NCBI RefSeq assembly: GCF_050947335.1 | Contig: NC_134989.1 | Location: forward strand, 7,433,501 to 7,497,500 | Reading direction: 5' to 3' | DNA from: Megachile rotundata | Taxonomy: Eukaryota; Arthropoda; Insecta; Hymenoptera; Megachilidae | Length of the DNA stretch: 64,000 nucleotides | Part shown: positions 1 through 12,339 of the stretch, one piece after another | How positions within the stretch are numbered: position 1 is the stretch's first letter | How the letters are laid out: each line of letters opens with the position of its first letter | Position numbers and translations under genes: made by a program | The notes under the pieces: model-generated | What the model was told of the DNA's origin: nothing | Seen by the model: only the letters and a program-made list of their open reading frames with translations | Database searches by the model: none

Positions 1-2
1 CC

Positions 3-362
3 ATGGCACATCTCCAGGCATACACTATGGCGCCAGGGGCGGACTCACCGTTCCAGCTGCATATGGACCGTGTGCATTTCGAAAGTTTAATCCCATCAAC
101 ATTACGAATCGATCGATTCGATCTTGCGGTGTGTTATACGACCGTTCGCGACGATTTGCGGTTTTCTCGCTTGAAATTCATTTATCGGCCTTTATTCGAG
201 TCTCTGCTTCTTAATCCTTTCGTTACGAGCTTCACACTAGATTTACGGAACCCGTCAAAATCAACGATCTTAGATTCCTTGTTTCAACGGAAATTTATGA
301 CCTCTCGTTCTGACTTCCGAAGATCATCAATTTTTTTGTGGCTTTTTATTAAGACACTTTAG
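3..362 (+). CDS. unassigned 119-codon open frame
   Basis: An open frame starts at an ATG in a good context (ccATGg) and ends at TAG. The first 170 bases or so are GC-richer and use mixed third positions; the remainder slides into AT-rich DNA, so the true coding part, if any, may stop early at a splice site. The protein starts MAHLQAYTMAPGADSPFQL and matches no family I know. It has no signal peptide or membrane segment. The frame crosses a CAGGGGCGGAC motif that may be a transposon end. It could be the start of an exon, a piece of a mobile element or chance. I give it little weight. Confidence 0.15.
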   Translation: MAHLQAYTMAPGADSPFQLHMDRVHFESLIPSTLRIDRFDLAVCYTTVRDDLRFSRLKFIYRPLFESLLLNPFVTSFTLDLRNPSKSTILDSLFQRKFMTSRSDFRRSSIFLWLFIKTL

Positions 363-1139
363 TTTTTTATTTTTATGGGTTCTTGTTAGTGTGGGAGCTG
401 TTGAATCTACATCAGTTTTGCTTTTTAGGGAGCATTTTTTAGTAATTTCGTAACTGGGAATAGAAAGCCTGTTTACAAGATATTTATGTGAATTTTGTTA
501 GGTTGTATTTTTTATACTTAAGTAGCTCACATTAGATTAATATATTTGTACAATATGATTACTTGAATATACTTCAATTTTTTAATGATACATCACTGTA
601 CAATGCACTATTTAGACACATAATTAAATTTCATGTTTTCTGTAATTTAAAATACATGTCACATGACTCGTGATGACTCGATTTTCTTATTTAATGAAAT
701 TTTATACTTCTCTTTGATTATGCAAACTTATAATAATTCTTTGTATTTTTGTTCTTTAATCTACTTGTCCCATCCATTTTAGAACAGAGTTTTATTAAAT
801 AGTTTCGATGTTAAATAAATGACTTTTAAAAATGTTATAAATGAATAACTTCTTCAGATATATTAATATTATTTGCGCTGCTCTATCTGACGAAATACGA
901 TTTGCAAATACCTATTACATATACAATAGACTCTCATTATATTGTCATGCTTTAAATTGATAATTGAGTTAGTTTCTGTCACATCGACTTTCACGCTTAC
1001 GTAACACTAAGATCTACAAACTGCTGCGATATTTTACCGATGCTATTTTACTTTTTTTTGAGAACCAAAACGGTAGCACACGACAGGTTCCCTAGGAGGA
1101 AGGGGGACCACCTATTACCCCCTTCTGGGTCCGCCCCTG
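34..1139. mobile_element. possible hAT-like nonautonomous element (short inverted ends)
   Basis: An 11-bp motif CAGGGGCGGAC at 34-44 is matched exactly, in inverted orientation, by GTCCGCCCCTG at 1129-1139. The sequence CAGGGGCGG is the usual look of hAT transposon ends, and the right end read inwards continues with a run of G and C typical of such elements. No transposase frame lies between them. The expected 8-bp target-site duplication is absent: TATGGCGC lies outside the left end and CACAGTGG outside the right. The ends may therefore belong to different insertions, or the pairing may be accidental. Confidence 0.25.
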
Positions 1140-1990
1140 CACAGTGGCCTAATCTGACAAATCCACAATCTAACAGACTGACAAAAGTCCTAATATATGT
1201 ACTTACAGTTTAAAGAATGTTCCCAGAGTTATACAAAGAGCAGACACATTATTTATAACCCTTTTCAATTGAAATTTTTCACCTACTGGTCACTGAATCA
1301 TTATGAATCAGTTTATTGACATAAATAATGTTATTGACACGACAGACTTGTGTTTATTTACACATATTCATGACATGGTTTCTCCTTCAAGATTACAGTT
1401 ATTATCTAATTTGTAACATTTTACATATTTTAAAAATTGTAGCAAATTGAAAGAAAATCCTGGGACAAAAGAATGTACACACTCAACTTAAATATTGTAA
1501 TTTGGACAATTCAGAAAGTTATAAAAATTCATTACAAAAATTATTACTACAAAGATACATGGATCCAATGTAGTCATTCCTTAAATTTATAGAAGAGAAT
1601 TGATTTAATATAATATTGAAAATTAGTAGTTGTTTAATTGTCCTTTTTATTTGAACTAATGTGCAAGTAATGAAACTAGTATCCTTCTTCATGAACTACT
1701 ATCTTCTTCCTTTATAAATCATCCATGTGCTTCATATTAAATATCTACCATTTTCTCCAACTTGCCATTTCTAACTTTTTTTCACATCTCTCACCATCGC
1801 TCTAAAATACTTAAAAATTTGCACATCAAGTTTTCTAAGGTCCCCAGAACTCAAAATGGTGCATCCACACTAGTAGATTAAAATTGCAATTGACTAGATT
1901 CACATAATTAACTAACGTCAAAAATATCAATGTTAGCTCAAGATATCAGGTGTTGAAATCACATGTCCGTCATCCAAGCGTATATCACTT
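1140..1990. other. AT-rich sequence, no gene seen
   Basis: About 850 bases of low-complexity AT-rich DNA without a credible reading frame, splice-bounded exon or tandem repeat. It starts with CAGTGGCC directly beside the possible hAT end. Confidence 0.5.
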
Positions 1991-2524
1991 CTAACAATAA
2001 GTGGCACCCACGGAAGAGGTTAGGAGCCGAAACGAAAAGAAAGCATTGTATTTAAAACGGTAGCTAATTAGTCTTCTTCTCTTCCGGCGAAATGTTAACT
2101 GATCGACTGCCCGCGGCCACCAAAGGGTACTACAATCGTAACGAAAGTAAAAAAAATAATCGTTGAAGGACCTCGAGGAGAGGTCGCTGCCGAACTTTAC
2201 GAAGGTGCTTCGTTGCAAAGTTGGTCGCGATAAACGCGTACAACGTTGTAAGCGATGAAGGACACGAGAATGCACGGTGGTTATCGTCGACACATTAGCA
2301 TGCTCGCTTACAGAGATAATCGTGCGTGCTGCTTCTCGACTCGTTATGTTTAATGGTCGACGTGGACAGAACGAGCTTGACCCATGATGATGGAATGAAA
2401 AGCAAAGCTCGGCGAAACGTTGTATCGACATGCGAGAAACGACCGAATTATCATCACTTGTCAATTTTTTGTCTTGTAACTTTACACTAAAACACGCGGT
2501 GTTGGTCAGATACGTACCTTCCAA
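1991..2524 (-). other. GC-richer CpG-bearing block with an unassigned minus-strand frame
   Basis: This block is clearly richer in G+C and CpG than its flanks. The minus strand is open for 177 codons but starts at TTG, not ATG, and the protein resembles no family I know. On the minus strand, AAG followed by GTACGT near 2511-2520 would make a fair splice donor, so the block could include a leader exon of a leftward gene. A conserved noncoding element is equally possible. Confidence 0.2.
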
Positions 2525-3164
2525 CCGATAATGAGTAGGGAAAATAAATCAATGAACGATAAGTAACATGTGTAATTATTACTTTATGTCAGTAATGATC
2601 GGTGTAGATACTTTGTTCGATAAAAGTGTACATATATAGTTTTATGAAAAATTTTCTGGACCCTTTTAATATAAGTTGATTATAAGTTGATGTACTGTAA
2701 TAAGCGTCTTCAATTTTTGCGAGATGTATTTCTAGACATTTAGTATTTTTAGAGACGTTACGATTATACTGAATTTATATTTTTACTGGTACATTACCTT
2801 ACTGTTACAATTTATTTTATTGTTTATAGTAATGTAGATATGTTTCTAACTGCAGATGTTTGTGTTTCTTATGGAAATGGTTTATATTTTCCTTTCAAGG
2901 TATTCAAGAAAAATAAAAATTCAAGGCTTCCCAAACTTTTATGAGCCGAGATCCACTTCTGGAAATGGTAATTTTTCGCGAGTCGCTTGTAATGCATTTT
3001 TTAAACGGAAGGTCGGATGAATGATATTACTTTGAAGTTTATGTTTTAATATATGACATTGTTTGTACAAAATCGGTTTCAGAACAGAAAGCAACACTTT
3101 GCGACTCTCTGAGACACTTTTTAAGAAATTATTAATAAATTACAATAGTTATGTGTAGTTTTAA

Positions 3165-3345
3165 ATATATATGAAATATAATAAATGGTACAATATAGTT
3201 TCCAACATTATGTAATAAATGATGGAATATAGTATCAAACATAATGTAATAAATAGTACAATATAATTTCCAACATAATTTAATAAATGGTACAATGTAG
3301 TTTCCAACATAATAAACAAAATATATTTTCCAAAATAAAATAACA
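3165..3345. repeat. 34-bp tandem repeat, about five copies
   Basis: A unit containing AATAAATGGTACAATATAG and TTTCCAACATAAT repeats with starts at 3181, 3215, 3249 and 3283, a spacing of exactly 34 bp. Copies differ by several substitutions. The overlapping minus-strand frames rich in Y, I and F come only from this repeat. Confidence 0.85.
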
Positions 3346-3349
3346 AATA

Positions 3350-4470
3350 TAAAATAAACTTCCAAGAGAAAAGCATTAATTAAATTAATAAGTGAAAATA
3401 AATATAAAATTTTCTAGTTGAAGTCTCCGTATTAAAAGCTTATTTCAGACATAATTTTGATTATTATGAACTAAAGGACAGAAAATAATTCATAAAAAAG
3501 TTACATATTCAATTTTCTTTCATCTTCATTACTTCCCTTTTCAGATAAAATTTATTAGTTTCACGATAGGTGATCATTCGTTTTGTGAGACAGATTCATG
3601 TTCATAACTTCATAACACGTAGAAGCCTGAAGCAAGTATGAAGTAAGGAACATACAAAATAAGTATGTTCGAAAATGAATATGAAGCGGTATCTGTAGAC
3701 AGCTGAAGCAAAAGTATGTAAAGTGACTCCGGTAACAAATCGGTCTTCGGTACACTATACTTACATGTGTCGATAACATTTACACTTGCATTTTCAATGA
3801 GTCGAATATTTTTGTGATTGGAGAATTTAATATTTTTTAAGCGTTTAAAAATTTAAGAAAGATTTGAATTTTATTTCTAATAGATTTATTGTGCAAATAT
3901 ATTACCGTGTAAAGTTCACATAAAATGATTATTAATAAACAAAATGATTAATTTCATGTAATATTTGTGTTAACGCAGCGAAAACCAGTTTTTATATGGC
4001 ATTTGGTACCACTTTACATAATTACAACCTCTTCAAGGACATTGACGTTCCATTTCTCTTTAAATTCAATAACCAATGATTACGTATGTAAATATCATTT
4101 TCTTTGTCGTGTGTTATCAGTGCTGTCGAGATTTTTAATTGTCATCTTTGTAAAATAAATAAAATATAATTATTTAAGCGAGATTATTTCTTTTTGCAAA
4201 TTCTAGAAAAATGTTCCTGAAGAGATTAAACGTAAAGGTTGTGAATCAAATTTTTTATATTTATTTATATTTTATAATTCAAATATTTTATAGAGTTCAT
4301 AAGGAAAATTAAGTAACGATCTTATCATGAACGATCTCATAATGAAAATTAAGTACCTAGCAATTATTTGTATCATTAATGCGTAACATTGATTGAGAAT
4401 CACTGAAATAGAGTATACAGAGCGTTTCTAATTTGACCACGCATTAAAACGCATTAATAAATTAAAGCAT
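3350..4470. other. AT-rich sequence, no gene seen
   Basis: About 1.1 kb of AT-rich DNA. Short frames at 3561-3779 (minus) and 3967-4158 (plus) lack recognisable motifs or splice sites and look like chance. Confidence 0.5.
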
Positions 4471-4479
4471 CTACATTTA

Positions 4480-4795
4480 CCGCTTCTTGTTTCTCTATAT
4501 TCACTGATTTATATCTATCAGCATTTACCGTTTTCACTGATTTATATTTATCTACATTTACTGATTTATACCTATCTGCAGATTTATAATACTCATCTAC
4601 ATTCACCGATTTCTATCTACACTCGCCGATTTATAATATCTACCTGCATTCATCGACTTATATCTATCTGTATTCTCCGATTTATATCTATCTGGATTCA
4701 CCAATTTATATCTACCTACATTCATCGACTTGTAATATCTTTGGCTTATGTATCTACATTTATCAATTTATATCTACATTCACCTATTTGAAATA
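4480..4795. repeat. degenerate tandem repeat, GATTTATATCTATC/CATTCACC family
   Basis: The phrases GATTTATATCTATC and TACATTCACCGATTTAT recur about ten times with irregular spacing of roughly 25-45 bp. It is an old, diverged array with no coding content. Confidence 0.7.
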
Positions 4796-5215
4796 TCTAT
4801 GTATGATTATCAATTTAGAATAATCAGATCATTAATAATTAGATTATTTGTATTAAATTTTTATTTAGCAAACAACTCGTCAAAATTGTCATCCTCTATT
4901 TATTAATCAAATTTTTATACAAATATTTAAGAAATCAACTTTTATCTCCAAAAGCTGCATATGAAAACCTTCATTGTATATTTTTAGTTCAATTTTTATG
5001 TATGATTCATCATGTTTTATCTGTATAAGCATATCTGAAATTTACTGATTACTTTCTGCTATTTTAATAAACTTACACATTTTTACAGTAGACAGTTTAC
5101 TGTTTTATAAAATTACATACTAACGATTTACGATTTTACAAATTTACTGTCTGCTATTTTAACACTAAACTTACCGACGTATGTACACTCACTTCAAAAT
5201 TAAAAATAAATAAAC

Positions 5216-5356
5216 AAACGCTAAGACAAGCAATTTACCCTGAGTCAGTATATATTTCAAGAAAACTAATTTCATAACTCAAAGCAAACGCTAAGACAAA
5301 TAATTTATCCTGAATCAGTCCATATTTCAAGAAAACAAATTTTATAACTCAAAGCA
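5216..5356. repeat. 70-bp tandem duplication
   Basis: A segment with CTAAGACAA, AATTTA and CATATTTCAAGAAAAC occurs twice; CTAAGACAA starts at 5221 and again at 5291. The copies differ at several bases. It lies just upstream of a GC-rich island. Confidence 0.8.
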
Positions 5357-5389
5357 AGAAATTAGTACGACCGTTACAGTGATGACGAA

Positions 5390-6330
5390 ATCTAGTCCGA
5401 TTTGTCAAAGAGCGAAGTTATTTCCAAGATTCAGGAAGCCGTCGATCCGAGCATGAGGCGAGGGCAGAAACGAAAGGAACTACGTTAAGGTATCGAGCAG
5501 CGTGTGAGAGAGCAGTTGAAAGAGGTGAGGAGGTAGTGTCGCCCAGGTGCCCGACCGGCCTTTGCCGAACTCACCTCCACCTCCTCTCCTCGTCCATTCT
5601 CTCTCCAGGACACGCTCCTCCGGCTGTTTCTTGTTCACTAGCTTCGTTCGTTGGCTCAGTCCTCGCGAGCCTCTTCCTAACCTCTCGACGGCTCCTCGTC
5701 CTTTCCTCTTATCCGTACCATTGGCCATTAGCGATTGCCGTCCACCGTATCATCAGGCCCCGCAGTAATGGGACCTCTTACGGTCCTCCGGGCCCAGTCG
5801 TTCGTCGCGCGTCCTCCGAGCCTTCCCCACGTTCTGTTCCTCCACAGACCTCCTTCTTCGCTGCTGCCACGTGATTTAGCGGGTTACGTCTAACCGTTCT
5901 CGACCTTCCGTCTGTCGGATCTACGTTCCTGATAACCTGGACACCACCGGAGAGTTCACCGATCCTACCAGTGTGAGTTCGGCTCGTGCCTTCGGTAGCC
6001 AACCGACGAGAGCCTCTGCCGAACTTCTGTCCATCGGATTCATTGCGTTCGATCTTGTGCCGCAAGTTTTTCTTGCCTCCACCGTTTGTTAGCGACTCGA
6101 CAATGCTCCGCGAGTGATCCGCTAGCGTATATACGACCGGAGCTTCTTACGTAGCAACCGGTGTCGAGTTGATGGAGACCGTCATTCGAACGAGTTTCTT
6201 GTCACCCTAGTGATACCGATTTTGCGCCTCGTCGATCCTCCGTTCGTCGTCTAGATCGTGTTACGCATATCGATCGGAGTGCTCAAGTTTGTGTTAATAA
6301 GTGAATTAATTGGATACGTCGGTCTGTGTG
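5390..6330 (+). promoter_or_regulatory. GC-rich island, probable promoter and 5' leader
   Basis: About 900 bases are strikingly GC- and CpG-rich against AT-rich flanks. Frames are open on both strands (for example 5480-5728 and 5778-6065 minus, 5536-5874 plus), are proline- and serine-rich and match no family, as expected of GC-rich noncoding DNA. The right end carries GTGTGTAAGTG near 6313-6325, a possible splice donor, so this may be an untranslated first exon spliced towards the small coding exon near 8.84 kb. That link is inference. Confidence 0.4.
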
Positions 6331-8756
6331 TAAGTGTTTTTACCGAGTTTACGGTGTCTCTTCGTCAATCAATCACGCGTCATTGTATGTCGGTGTGAAA
6401 GCATTGTACGTCGGTGTGAAATTCGATTCAAGGTTGCGGATGCATTGCGAGCCTCTTGCAGTTTCTTTCGCTCTTCCCTGCTATAACATTCATTTCTGCT
6501 CGAATTATTTCCTGATCATTTAATATTCTGCACCTCTGAGTTGGGTGATTTTTGGAATGTGATCAAGTGTCAATCGGTAACTTTATTTCGAGCGATTCAT
6601 TCGATAGAGAAATAAAATAAAAACGGAAACGTATGTAGAATAAAACATATACAGTGTATAGAATAAAACATTTTACCGCATTTTGCGTTACTTCTTTCGT
6701 AAAATTTGTGGTAGAAGCACTCTGTGTTCAACGTTAATTTTGATCACACGATTGAAACGAAATTCGACAATTAATTGAACGCGTTAGTTTATCGAGGCTG
6801 AAATTTGATCATTATAAATTAATGTGATCGTTAGTCGTTGGTTCATACAGGTGACATTCCATTTGCACGTGTAACGATGATTTAACGAGTGACCTAGAAA
6901 TGTGATAGCTGTGGTTAACTGAATGTAATGATGAATACTCGACCTTGAGAATTTAACAGTTTCACTTCTTCGAAAGTATTCTCACCATTTCTCTATTTTA
7001 ACTGTGGTTCCAATATTCTGAAAAAAGTTGCTTTCAGAAAACTTTCAGTGCTTTACGTTAGGTATCAATCAAAAGTTACTGTGTATTAAAGATATTTTTA
7101 TTACTTTCCTTTGAAGTGGAGATTTAAAAATATTTGTTAAATTGATCCAAGTAATAAATATTTTAAAATTAATATTTTGTGAATTGTAAATTAATATGGT
7201 ACTATTTTGTGAGTATTGGAAATTTGAGATCAGTAAATTTGAGTGTCATTCCTGGGAGACATATTACTTTTACATAAAAAGTTATTCAATGTTGAAAATA
7301 ATTTTGTGAAATATATGAAGACATTTAAATTATAAAAATTACTTAAATATTATAAAAACAGTTTAATTTTATTGAAAACAAAATTATTAATTGGAAAGAT
7401 TTTCCATGACAAGGTACTTATAGTGTTTAATATTTTTGAGATATTTAAAGAAGATGTAAGTTTTCATATTTGACTAAAATTCAAAATCAAAGTATTTTTA
7501 CACTTACTTATTTTTCTTAGTGTTATATTTAAAATAAAAATTACTAGAAATATTTATTGTAATAGTTTTGTATCTGAAAATTCAATCCATAAATATATAA
7601 ATTTATATTTACATTCATGTGAGATAAAAATAAATAAATTGTGTATGAGGTAAATTATTGTATTTTGTTAAATTTCTAAATTTATGTTGCTCATTTTAAA
7701 TATTATTTTTCCTAATAATTTGAAATATTTGAATACCTCTAAAAGGAGAAAACCATTTATTTAAAATAGTTCCACTTTCATATTAACAACATACTTGTTA
7801 CATACCTAAACCCAAATAAAATAGTATTTCAATTGACATAAAAATGCAATCCGATTTGGCCCGAAGGAAATAGTTTCACAAAGTTTTTATTCAAAATAAT
7901 ATTTCGTTGAGAATATTTCCTCAGTTCAGTAATGGAAACGAAACCAGTTTAAACATGCTAGATATAATAGAATGGAAGTAAACAAATCTCTGTCTGTACA
8001 TATCTCCGCATACCTAATGTCATTGTCGAATCTGGTTTATGATCAACCTGATCTGGCCTCAGTATGTTCCGCACTACCGTGGAGTTAGAACGTGATTTAA
8101 GCAACCTGAATCGTGTATCGTAATATTTGCACTTCATTTCTTAACAAATGATTTTCAATTATCAATTTAATAATAGCGATAGTAATTAAACCAATTTATC
8201 TTCGCTTTAGCAGTGGTAATAAATTTTGAAGTGATTGTAACATGACAGACAGAAATTATTCTCCACTAACCTTGTATTTAGATTGAAATTATTCTGCAGT
8301 AACCAGTTATTCTGTGTTTGTTGTTAATTATTTTTCTTATAGCCATTTTCATATTATCATTGATCGTAGTGCAGATTGAATTAAAAGATATCAACCAGTC
8401 TCTCGTAACAAATATTCCTCACAATGTGATCTGTCAAAGAAATTAATTTCGAGAGAATGAAAGATTCCTTTATAGCAGTTCCAACATTGCAACTGCAACT
8501 TTCAAAACTGTAATTTTTCAAAAATATGTAGACTCATTTCTGAATATTTTAAGATTAAAATGAAGCGTGATTGATTGTACTCCGTAAAATTAATGCTGCA
8601 GGATTGCGAAAGTTCTCGTTAAATAATTGAGAAAAATGTGAACGGAGTGTTGTGCAAGATGTTCAGTGAAATAGTGCGGGTAATTTGAAAGCTCGTTAGC
8701 AATAGTGTGAAAAGCCTGAAGATCGATGAAGTGATACAATGGCGTGCTACGTGTAA
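6331..8756. other. AT-rich sequence, no gene seen
   Basis: About 2.4 kb of AT-rich DNA with no convincing exon. The pyrimidine-rich CCTTTATAGCAG ending near 8479 could be a splice acceptor for a leader exon, but nothing confirms it. Confidence 0.45.
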
Positions 8757-8840
8757 GGAAAAAGCCGTCGACCGTGCATTCTCTTTGCGATTAACGTGAC
8801 CAATGTTTTTGTGAAACATACCGGAAACAGTGACGACCAG

Positions 8841-8902
8841 ATGGGAAGTGATGTCTACCTATTATGGCAGAACCGTTCTCGAAGAGATTCGTTACAGCTG
8901 AG
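8841..8902 (+). CDS. candidate first coding exon, 20 codons plus 2 nt
   Basis: An ATG at 8841 opens a short frame reading MGSDVYLLWQ and then ending with SRRDSLQL. It stops at a strong donor, CTGAG followed by GTAAGTTC (exon end 8902, intron from 8903), leaving phase 2. The upstream in-frame stop is TAA at 8754, and no other in-frame ATG lies between, so this is the first methionine. The codons are GC-richer than the flanks. I do not recognise the peptide. Its phase does not fit the exon at 49163, so it needs another partner exon or belongs to another gene. It could also be a short upstream frame in a leader exon. Confidence 0.3.
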
Positions 8903-9170
8903 GTAAGTTCTTTTATCAACTAATTGCTTAATTGTTTCGTAATTCCATTTCGGTCGAATTTTCTACATTTTCTAACTTTTCTTATTTCTGCACCTTTTTG
9001 CAAAATTAGAAAGCTGTACTTAATCTTTGGAAATTTCTTTTAATAGAAAATTTTTTTATGGGAATTTTTCTGTAAGTACGAAGATACATGTGAATTGTGT
9101 AATTTAGTTTTCGTTGCATAGAAGTGCAAAGAGATAGGAAGATAAGTGTAGCCATTGTTGACAAGTTTGG

Positions 9171-9394
9171 GAATTTGGAAGTTTGAGAATTTAGAAATTT
9201 ATGAATTTGGCAGTTTCAGAATTCGGGAGTTTGAGAAATTAGAAATTTGACAATTTGGGAGTTGAAAGACTTAGAAGTTTGAGAATTTGGAAGTTTGAGA
9301 ATTTAGAAATTTATGAATTTGGCAGTTTCAGAATTCGGGAGTTTGAGAAATTAGAAATTTGACAATTTGGGAGTTGAAAGACTTAGAAGTTTGA
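9171..9394. repeat. 112-bp direct duplication
   Basis: Two nearly identical 112-bp copies lie head to tail (9171-9282 and 9283-9394), each made of degenerate 8-bp units such as GAGAATTT and GAAATTTG. 112 equals 14 x 8, so the duplication keeps the octamer phase of the array that follows. Confidence 0.9.
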
Positions 9395-10100
9395 GAATTT
9401 GGAATATAGGGAACTTGGCAACTAGGGAATTTGGGAACTAGAGAATTTGGGAATTAGGGAATTTGGGGACTAGGGAATTTGGGGTCTAGGGAATTTGGGA
9501 ATTAGAGAATTTGGGAACTAGGGAATTTGGGAACTAGGGAATTTGAGAACTAGGGAATTTGGGAACTTTGGAATTTGAGAACTAGGGAATTTGGGAACTA
9601 GGAAATTTGGGAACTGAGGAATTTGGGAACTTGGGAATTTGCGAACTAGAGAATTTTGGAACTAGGGAATTTGGGAACTAGAGAATTTGGGAATTAGGGA
9701 ATTAGGGAATTTGGGAATTAGGGAATTTGGGAACTAGGGAATTTGGGGTCTAGGGAATTTGGGAACTAGGGAATTAGAGAATTTGGGAAATAGGGAATTT
9801 GGGAACTAGGGAATTTGGGAACTTTGGAATTTGAGAACTAGGGAATTTGGGAACTAGGAAATTTTGGAACTGAGGAATTTGGGAACTTGGGAATTTGCGA
9901 ACTAGAGAATTTTGGAACTAGGGAATTTGAGAACTAGGGAATTTAGGAACTTGGGAATTTTGGAACTGAGGAATTTTGGAACTAGGGAATTTGAGAACTA
10001 GGTAATTTGGGGACTAGGGGATTTGGGGATTTGGGGACATAGCAACTGGGATATTTGGGAATTTGGGGATATGGGAACTAGGAAATTTGTGAATTTAGAA
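9395..10100 (+). repeat. 16-bp minisatellite, unit GGGAATTTGGGAACTA
   Basis: Roughly forty copies of a 16-mer made of two octamers, GGGAATTT and GGGAACTA, with many single-base variants. A longer pattern repeats at 256 bp: the rare variant GGGAACTTTGGAATTTG starts at 9561 and again at 9817. The array fades into degenerate units to about 10260. There is no coding content. Confidence 0.95.
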
Positions 10101-10489
10101 ATTTGAAAATTTGGGAGTTTAAAAACTTAGAAGTTTAAGAATTTGGAAGTTTGGTAATATAGAAGTTTGAGAATCCAGAAATTTAAGAATTTGAAGCTTT
10201 GAGAATTTAGTAATGTGAGGATATGAATCTGTAGGAAATTGCAGAAGTAAAAATTTACTAATTATCGACTGTAAATGAATTTTCTAATTATTGATTTAAT
10301 AATTTTTGGAACTTGGGAATTTGAAAGATTTCAGACTCAAACTTAAAAATATAACAATTCAAACATTTAAAAATGTACTAAAGTAATTCAGAAATTTGTT
10401 GATTTTAAAAGAACTACCATTTTCATTAAGTTACCAAACTCTCAAATAAAGAACCCATCAAGATTACCAATAAAATTGAAAATATTTGC

Positions 10490-10980
10490 CGGAAACAATT
10501 AGCGACGAATTAAAATTCATTATCGAGCCCCGATGAGCGTTTTAATGTTAATAGCATCGGAGAGCAATTTTTGCTCGTCATTCATAATTGAAAGGAATCC
10601 GTTCGGCTTCCCTGCTCGGCTATACGGGTTAGGAAATATCGCGAATCTGGCATTGACGTATACGAAGCTTTTAGTTGCTTACGGTTGTACGTTCGAGGCC
10701 TTTTAAGTGCCGGTCCCACCGAGTATGTAATTTTCATGTACGATTCCCTTCCTCCTCCTCCCTCCTTTCTTCTTCTTTCGAATGGTCCGAGCGAAACGAT
10801 CGAATATGTGCACGCGAGCACATGCTCGAGCATTTACGCTCAACTTTACACATTCGTACGAGACCCGTATGTGTCTAAAGTCCCCGTGCGTGTAAGGGTC
10901 TGCAAATTCAATGGGTCGGTACAAGGGTATTTGTTTCAAATCCTTTACGTTTTCCGCTGTTCGAAAACGAACTGCGAATA
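10490..10980. other. unique GC-richer block, function unknown
   Basis: Non-repetitive DNA with several CpGs. Short frames are open on both strands (10582-10833 and 10703-10939 minus, 10675-10878 and 10685-10981 plus), none with a known motif. A CT-rich tract lies at 10747-10788. It could be a conserved noncoding element in an intron. Confidence 0.3.
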
Positions 10981-11425
10981 AATTTCGGGATTTACGTAAT
11001 TACTGAATTTGTTGATACAAGGTTCTTTTATTTCTATAAATTTATATTCCTGGATTATAGGATTTAAGGCGGAATTGTGAGTTGAATAGTGGATTATTGA
11101 ACTTCGAGTACTGTGAGAATTGTGTATGGGAGATTTATTATTTTTTATTCATTTGTTTGTTAAATGTGTGGTAAATGTTTTTGAGATGTTGTCGTGGGTG
11201 TATATTTACAATTGGGAATTGTAGTGTGATGTCTTTTGTTGCAAGAAATTTAGTATTTTTAATTAGTATTAGTATTATAATTATACATATGAGTGGATTC
11301 ATGTGGAGTTATGATAATATATTGACTGAGTTGGAAGAGATTGTAACTTGGATTTCGGAAAATAGGATTTTAATAACTTTGAGAATTATATACATTTGAA
11401 AATGTACAAATTTGAGTATTTTTAT
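10981..11425. other. AT-rich sequence, no gene seen
   Basis: The frame at 11175-11399 begins MFLRCCRGCIFTIGNC and has a hydrophobic middle, but lacks splice support and shows the composition of the surrounding AT-rich DNA. Confidence 0.45.
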
Positions 11426-11429
11426 AATT

Positions 11430-11850
11430 TAAGATGTCGAGACTTTGGTAATTTGGGAATATGGGAATTTCGGAATTTAAGAATTTAGAAATTTGGGAAT
11501 TTTTGAGTTTGGAATTTTGGAATTTTGGTTTTTTGGAATTTTGGAACTTGGGAATTTGGAAATTTTGGAACTAGAGAATTTCGGAATTTAGGGATTTGTG
11601 GGTATGGAAACTAGGGAATTCGGAGATTTGAGGACATTCGAACTCAGGAACTAGGGAATTTTGGGGACTTGGAAATTTTGAAATTTGGGAACTTTGGAAT
11701 TTTGAAACTAGAGAATTTTGGAACTAGGGAATTTTGGAACTAGAAAATTTTCGAACTAGGGAATTTTGGAACTAGAGAATGTTGAAACTAGAGAATTTTA
11801 GAACTAGGAAATTTTGGTACTAGGGAAATTCGGAATTTTGAGATGTGCAA
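11430..11850 (+). repeat. octamer-phased minisatellite (GGAACTAGGGAATTTT type)
   Basis: Tandem 16-mers of the form GGAACTAG-GGAATTTT with variants GAAACTAG-AGAATTTT. It is the same family as the 9.4-10.1 kb array and runs on into the duplicated segment that follows. Confidence 0.9.
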
Positions 11851-12300
11851 ATTTGGGGACATAGGACCTAGGGAATTTGAGGATTTGGGGACGTGGGTAC
11901 TAGGGAATTTGGGGATTTGAGGACGTGGGAAGTAGGGAGTTTGGGGACTTGGGAATTTTGGAATTTTCGAACTTAATAATTTAAGAATTGGGGAACTCAG
12001 AAATTAGGGAATTTAAGAATTTTGGTAATTGGGTAGTTTAGGAACTAGGAAGTTAGGGAATTTAGTAATTCAGGAATTTGAGAATTTAGGAATTTAGAAA
12101 TGTGTAATTTGAGAATACAGAGATTGAGAAATGTAATAATTGGAGAATTTTGCAATTTGGATATAATGTAAATTGAAGATTTTCAAATACTGTGAAATAA
12201 TGTGAATTTATTAACATAACAATATAACTTTCAAAATTGAAATTTATAAAAGTGAAGCGACTTGTAGCATTCTTAAAAAGTGTAGCATTCTTAAAAACTA
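11850..12300 (+). repeat. segmental duplication copy A (partner 16930-17560)
   Basis: The tail of the minisatellite plus its unique right flank matches 16930-17560. The flank phrases ACATAACAATATAACTTTC and TTGAAATTTATAAAAGTGAA are identical in the two copies, offset 5258 bp. Copy A carries a short internal tandem duplication of TGTAGCATTCTTAAAA (about 12265-12297) that copy B lacks. The divergence suggests an old event. Confidence 0.85.
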
Positions 12301-12339
12301 TTAATTTACAAACTTACCTTACAATAACATTCCAATATT

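Noticed and set aside
1991..2524. 177-codon minus frame as a gene
   Set aside because: It starts at TTG, has no motif and an odd composition; kept only as a GC-rich block.
5536..5874. 112-codon proline- and serine-rich frame
   Set aside because: It is in a GC-rich promoter-like block open on both strands; no family match.
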